The position numbers were made by a program, and so were the translations under genes. DNA of 6,633 nucleotides from assembly GCA_030426005.1 (NCBI GenBank), contig JAUHZM010000172.1, positions 1 to 6,633 of the forward strand. The letters are read 5' to 3'. The notes under the pieces were generated by a model. The model made no database searches. It had not been told where the DNA came from and was given only the letters and a program-made list of their open reading frames with translations. Of this stretch, positions 4,440 through 6,633 are shown one piece after another; the stretch's first letter is position 1, and each line of letters opens with the position of its first letter. The stretch comes from Gammaproteobacteria bacterium. Lineage in GTDB: Bacteria; Pseudomonadota; Gammaproteobacteria; Arenicellales; Arenicellaceae.

Positions 4440-6527
4440 TTAGGCTTTCGCCGCATCACGCTCTTTTTGTGCCGCGATTACTTCATCAGCAACATTGCGT
4501 GGGCAAGGCATGTAGTGCGCGAACTCCATAGAGAACTGGCCACGACCTGAAGTCATGGTACGCAGATCACCAATGTAACCGAACATTTCTGCCAGTGGCA
4601 CATCCGCTTTGATACGTACACCGGTTGGAGTCAAATCTTGTGATTTGATCATGCCACGACGACGGTTCAAGTCACCGATCACGTCACCAACGTTGTCTTC
4701 AGGTGAGAATACGTCAACTTTCATGATTGGCTCAATGATTTGCGGACCAGCTTTTGGCAGAGTTTGACGATATGCGCCTTTCGCAGCAATTTCAAACGCC
4801 ACCGCAGACGAATCCACTGCGTGGAACGCACCGTCCATCAATGTTACTTTTACGTCTTCAGTTGGGAAGCCAGCCAATACGCCTTTCTCCATCGACAACT
4901 GAAAACCTTTCTCAACCGCAGGCCAGAACTCGCGCGGTACGTTACCACCAGTCACCTTAGATTCAAATTCGAAACCGCCGCCTGGCTCATTTGGCTCAAC
5001 CACGTAATCGATCTTACCGAACTGACCAGAACCACCGGACTGCTTCTTGTGCGTGTAGCTGTCTTCAACGCGTTGTGTGATTGACTCACGGTATGCAACC
5101 TGAGGCGCACCAACCGTACACTCAACACCGTGCGTACGCTTCAAAATATCGACTTTAATATCCAAGTGCAGCTCGCCCATACCCTTCAGGATGGTCTCAC
5201 CGGACTCTTGATCCGTTTCCACCACGAAAGATGGGTCTTCCGCTACCATTTTACCCAGTGCAATACCCATTTTCTCGGTTGCTGCTTTATCTTTCGGGAA
5301 AACAGCCATTGAGATAACTGGATCTGGGAATACCATTGGCTCAAGCGTCACTGGGTCTTTTGGATCACACAAGGTATGACCAGTTTGCACATTTTTCATG
5401 CCCACGATCGCGATGATGTCGCCAGCTTGCGCAGTGCTTAACTCTTTACGATCGTTCGCATGCATTTCTACCATGCGGCCAACACGCTCAGTTTTGCCAG
5501 TAAAGGCATTCAAAATGGTGTCGCCTTTGTTCAGCTTACCGGAATAAATACGTACGAAGGTTAGCGCGCCAAAGCGGTCATCCATAATTTTGAATGCCAG
5601 TGCTTTGAATGTTTCGCTCGCATCAACAGTAGCGAAACGGCCAGTTTCGTTACCTTCTTCATCTACGATTGGCTGCGGCTCAACTTCAGTTGGGCTTGGC
5701 AAGTAATCAACAACCGCGTTCAATACCAGCTGCACGCCTTTGTTTTTGAACGCAGAACCGCAGTAGGTTGGGAAGAATTGCAGTTTGTTGGTACCTTTAC
5801 GGATACACGCTTTAATTTGCTCGATGCTTGGTTCTTCACCTTCAAGGTACGCTTCCATCACATCGTCATCAGCTTCAACCGCAGTTTCGACCAACTTCTC
5901 ACGATACTCTTCGACTTTGTCAGCCATATCCGCAGGCACTTCACCAACTTCATATTTAGTTGGGTCGCCTGAGTTGTCCCAAACGTAAGATTTACGCTCT
6001 AACAGATCAACCACACCAACGAAATCGTCTTCGATACCGATTGGCAACACCATTACCAATGGAGTGGCCGCCAATACGCTTTCAATTTGATCGACTACGC
6101 GATAGAAGTCTGCGCCCATGCGGTCCAGCTTATTGACGAAGATTACACGTGCTACTTCTGACTCGTTCGCATAGCGCCAGTTAGTCTCAGACTGAGGCTC
6201 TACACCACCAGATCCACAGAATACACCGATACCACCGTCCAGTACTTTCAGTGAACGGTAAACTTCCACGGTGAAGTCAACGTGGCCTGGTGTATCAATA
6301 ATGTTGAAGCGGTGTCCGGCCCACTCACAGCTGGTGGCAGCAGACTGAATCGTGATACCACGCTCTTGCTCTTGCTCCATGAAGTCAGTTGTCGCCTCAC
6401 CATCATGTACTTCACCGATCTTGTGAATCTTGCCGGTCAAGCTCAAGATACGCTCGGTGGTGGTTGTCTTCCCCGCGTCTACGTGCGCGAAGATACCAAT
6501 ATTTCTGTATTTCGATAGGTCAGCCAT
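4440..6527 (-). CDS. fusA: Elongation factor G paralogue (EF-G 2 type), translational GTPase
   Basis: This 695-residue protein is full length for EF-G, the GTPase that moves tRNA and mRNA through the ribosome and, with ribosome recycling factor, splits post-termination ribosomes. All GTPase motifs are intact: G1 AHVDAGKT (14-21), G2 RGITI (56-60), G3 DTPGH with catalytic His82, G4 NKLD (132-135) and G5 SA (258-259). Domain II covers about 305-390, III 400-475, IV 478-595 and V 596-680. Domain IV has its tip loop SGGSGQFG (497-504) and the tip histidine His569 in FHAVDSS, so translocation activity is plausible. It is not in a str operon: rpsG is absent from the 106 bases upstream and tuf does not follow. 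Its opening MADLSKYRNIGIFAHVDAG and FCGSGGVEPQSETNW (103-117) resemble the second EF-G of Vibrio/Shewanella-type genomes. GAGAG (6534-6538) lies 6 nt before ATG. Paralogue status is inferred; the str-operon copy would lie elsewhere. Confidence 0.93.
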   Translation of the reverse strand: MADLSKYRNIGIFAHVDAGKTTTTERILSLTGKIHKIGEVHDGEATTDFMEQEQERGITIQSAATSCEWAGHRFNIIDTPGHVDFTVEVYRSLKVLDGGIGVFCGSGGVEPQSETNWRYANESEVARVIFVNKLDRMGADFYRVVDQIESVLAATPLVMVLPIGIEDDFVGVVDLLERKSYVWDNSGDPTKYEVGEVPADMADKVEEYREKLVETAVEADDDVMEAYLEGEEPSIEQIKACIRKGTNKLQFFPTYCGSAFKNKGVQLVLNAVVDYLPSPTEVEPQPIVDEEGNETGRFATVDASETFKALAFKIMDDRFGALTFVRIYSGKLNKGDTILNAFTGKTERVGRMVEMHANDRKELSTAQAGDIIAIVGMKNVQTGHTLCDPKDPVTLEPMVFPDPVISMAVFPKDKAATEKMGIALGKMVAEDPSFVVETDQESGETILKGMGELHLDIKVDILKRTHGVECTVGAPQVAYRESITQRVEDSYTHKKQSGGSGQFGKIDYVVEPNEPGGGFEFESKVTGGNVPREFWPAVEKGFQLSMEKGVLAGFPTEDVKVTLMDGAFHAVDSSAVAFEIAAKGAYRQTLPKAGPQIIEPIMKVDVFSPEDNVGDVIGDLNRRRGMIKSQDLTPTGVRIKADVPLAEMFGYIGDLRTMTSGRGQFSMEFAHYMPCPRNVADEVIAAQKERDAAKA

Positions 6528-6533
6528 GTCGAT

Positions 6534-6538
6534 CTCTC
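6534..6538 (-). promoter_or_regulatory. Ribosome binding site of the EF-G gene
   Basis: GAGAG stands 6 nt before ATG 6527, good spacing for a Shine-Dalgarno. It supports the chosen start, which also matches the usual position of the EF-G N-terminus relative to the first GTP-binding motif. Confidence 0.7.
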
Positions 6539-6598
6539 AATGATGAGTTTTAACGGTTGTAGTCAATCCGGCGGCTAGTGTCGGCGACCGAAAAGCCA

Positions 6599-6625
6599 GT
6601 ATGCACCGAACATTTTGGTACATAC
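6599..6625. promoter_or_regulatory. Imperfect 9-bp-arm inverted repeat upstream of the EF-G gene
   Basis: On the + strand GTATGCACC (6599-6607) and GGTACATAC (6617-6625) are inverted repeats matching at 8 of 9 positions, separated by 9 bases. On the minus strand the T-run lies before the repeat rather than after it, so it is not a terminator for an upstream gene. It lies 72-98 bp before the EF-G start, where an operator or promoter-associated site would be expected. I cannot identify the binding protein, and no strong -35/-10 pair is evident between it and the gene. Confidence 0.4.
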
Positions 6626-6633
6626 AAAAAAAT

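Noticed and set aside
4740..5084. A 114-codon plus-strand frame within the EF-G gene
   Set aside because: It is an antisense shadow produced by the biased codon use of the EF-G gene.
4440..6527. Reading the EF-G gene as part of a ribosomal str operon
   Set aside because: No rpsG is found in the 106 bases upstream and no tuf follows; an intrinsic terminator closes the gene about 40 nt after the stop.
1..6633. Transposons, CRISPR arrays, tRNA or rRNA genes
   Set aside because: I saw no transposase motifs, terminal repeats with target duplications, regularly spaced repeats or tRNA cloverleaf signatures on either strand.

Overview
The window reads as a chromosomal segment of a Gram-negative, probably marine gammaproteobacterium. 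The elongation factor G resembles the stand-alone second EF-G (EF-G 2) of Vibrio- and Shewanella-type bacteria as I remember it, and the H-NOX/histidine kinase pairing is typical of the same groups. I ran no database search, so the taxonomy is inference. Every gene I can support is on the minus strand, so the biological order runs from high to low coordinates.

Layout in transcription order. Bases 6633-6528 are an upstream region carrying a 9-bp-arm inverted repeat and a ribosome binding site. Bases 6527-4440 encode a complete EF-G paralogue with no str-operon neighbours, closed by a 14-bp palindrome and a strong intrinsic terminator (4372-4401). Bases 4261-3869 encode a small, very acidic, lipoprotein-like protein that I do not recognise. 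Bases 3868-3687 are a regulatory region, with five copies of a TATCAT-type box in the part nearest the next gene. Four tightly packed genes follow: an excisionase/MerR-like HTH fused to a receiver domain (3686-3069), an H-NOX haem nitric-oxide sensor (3053-2517), a soluble hybrid histidine kinase with HisKA, HATPase, receiver and HPt domains (2476-752), and the N-terminal half of a Wzx-type polysaccharide flippase (748-1, running off the window).

The four-gene cluster looks like a self-contained NO-signalling phosphorelay. H-NOX senses NO in the cytoplasm and controls a kinase that has no sensor of its own. Phosphate would then pass His85 -> Asp374 -> His511 within the kinase, and on to Asp125 of the HTH-receiver protein. 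That protein may act on the TATCAT boxes upstream of its own operon. A flippase starting 3 nt after the kinase suggests that surface polysaccharide export or biofilm matrix is one output. The domain calls rest on visible motifs. The NO specificity, relay order and output are inference from those motifs and gene order.
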